Virus record (IMG/VR): IMGVR_UViG_3300027712_000181
Span: 1-21,247 of that record
From: a virus
Reading direction: 5' to 3' (one strand)
Length of the DNA: 21,247 nt
Position numbers and translations under genes: made by a program. This document shows, piece after piece, positions 20,926-21,247 of this stretch (position 1 is its first letter; each line of letters begins with the position of its first letter). Below the pieces are notes generated by a model, which saw nothing but the letters and a program-made list of their open reading frames with translations, was not told the DNA's origin and did no database searches.

Positions 20926-21247
20926 TAGATAGTAATCTTTAAACTTGATGTACTTGATTTAATTGGTGGTAATACCTGGATAATATCGCCACTTTCTTCA
21001 TCCACTAAACTAATAGGGTCTTTTAATGATTTTAAGAATGTTTCACGCTGTTTTTTTGATTCATTTAGCTTTGATAACTCTTCGCTTACTTTGGCTAATA
21101 CAAAGTCATTACATTGGCTATAATCGTACTTTGTACCAACTTCTGCAAGTTCAATCTTAATTCCTTTATATTCAAAACTTTTTGCTCCATACTTTTCAGC
21201 CTCTTCTCTTGCCATTTTGGAAAGAGTATCTTTTGTCTGTTCAATTA
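20925..21247 (-). CDS. Hypothetical phage protein, 5' end beyond window
   Basis: The shortest start is ATG 21215 (96 residues, MAREEAEKYGAKSFEYKG...), but the frame stays open to the window edge as IEQTKDTLSKM, which reads like protein. So the gene probably begins upstream and this is a fragment. The core has GTKYDYSQCNDFVLAKVSEE, KKQRETFLKSLKDP and VDEESGDIIQVLPPIKSSTS, a pattern seen in unknown phage early proteins. No enzyme motif is visible. Confidence 0.65.
   Translation of the reverse strand, partial: IEQTKDTLSKMAREEAEKYGAKSFEYKGIKIELAEVGTKYDYSQCNDFVLAKVSEELSKLNESKKQRETFLKSLKDPISLVDEESGDIIQVLPPIKSSTSSLKITI

Noticed and set aside
1-21247. Genome-wide stop-codon reassignment
   Set aside because: UAA and UGA both end intact genes here, for example UGA in the sigma-like gene; only isolated in-frame stops were found.
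1-21247. Plus-strand ORFs (for example at 5881, 3356, 11774)
   Set aside because: All overlap well-supported minus-strand genes, have low-complexity hydrophobic or Ser/Lys-rich translations, and lack gene-like context.

Overview
The window is a 21-kb piece of a tailed double-stranded DNA phage (or prophage) of a Bacteroidota host, probably in the Flavobacteriia/Chitinophagia range. Support comes from strong AT-richness, one clean Bacteroidota-type promoter (TTTG, 19 nt, TAATTTTG upstream of 18665), few Shine-Dalgarno sequences, and protein families typical of phages of this phylum. No integrase, repressor, lysis gene, tRNA or CRISPR array is visible. Every supported gene lies on the minus strand, so transcription runs from high to low coordinates. 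Both end genes continue beyond the window.

Layout in the direction of transcription. (1) 21247-16876: early/replication block of small phage proteins, a NinG-like recombination protein, a wHTH protein, a DnaD/replisome-organiser-like protein behind a structured leader, and several small conserved proteins behind a strong promoter. (2) 16817-14231: a sigma-factor-like protein, a GT-B glycosyltransferase, a two-TM protein, a CxxC protein and a class I methyltransferase. (3) 14229-12021: small terminase, an HNH homing-type endonuclease, and large terminase. (4) 12006-5013: tail module with a frameshifted tail chaperone pair, a gp10-like protein, two large tail proteins and a tape measure. (5) 4994-1: an XkdF-like prohead protease carrying HAD and zinc-ribbon domains, a scaffold-like protein, major capsid protein, a tube-like structural protein, a small protein and the portal. 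Portal and capsid genes come after the tail genes, the reverse of the lambda/HK97 order.

The most striking observation is in the large terminase. Its frame starts at 13235, overlapping the HNH stop codon, and encodes a family-typical N-terminus. It is then interrupted inside the Walker A loop (GGTS/AGKT) by a 39-nt in-frame insert with two UAA stops and a perfect 7-bp hairpin. Removing exactly 39 nt restores GGTSAGKT. The insert begins with a stop directly after a Ser codon (UCC) and ends at another Ser codon (UCA), and a homing-type endonuclease lies next door. This resembles the T4 gene 60/mobA programmed translational bypass cassette and may be an independent mobile bypass element in a packaging ATPase. 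A broken gene is the main alternative.

Other points of interest are a T9 slippery site that would make a 256-aa tail chaperone fusion, interleaved inverted repeats (pseudoknot or attenuator) in the leader of the replication gene, a shared 30-nt sequence giving two unrelated proteins the same C-terminal tail, and an in-frame UGA in a small ORF.
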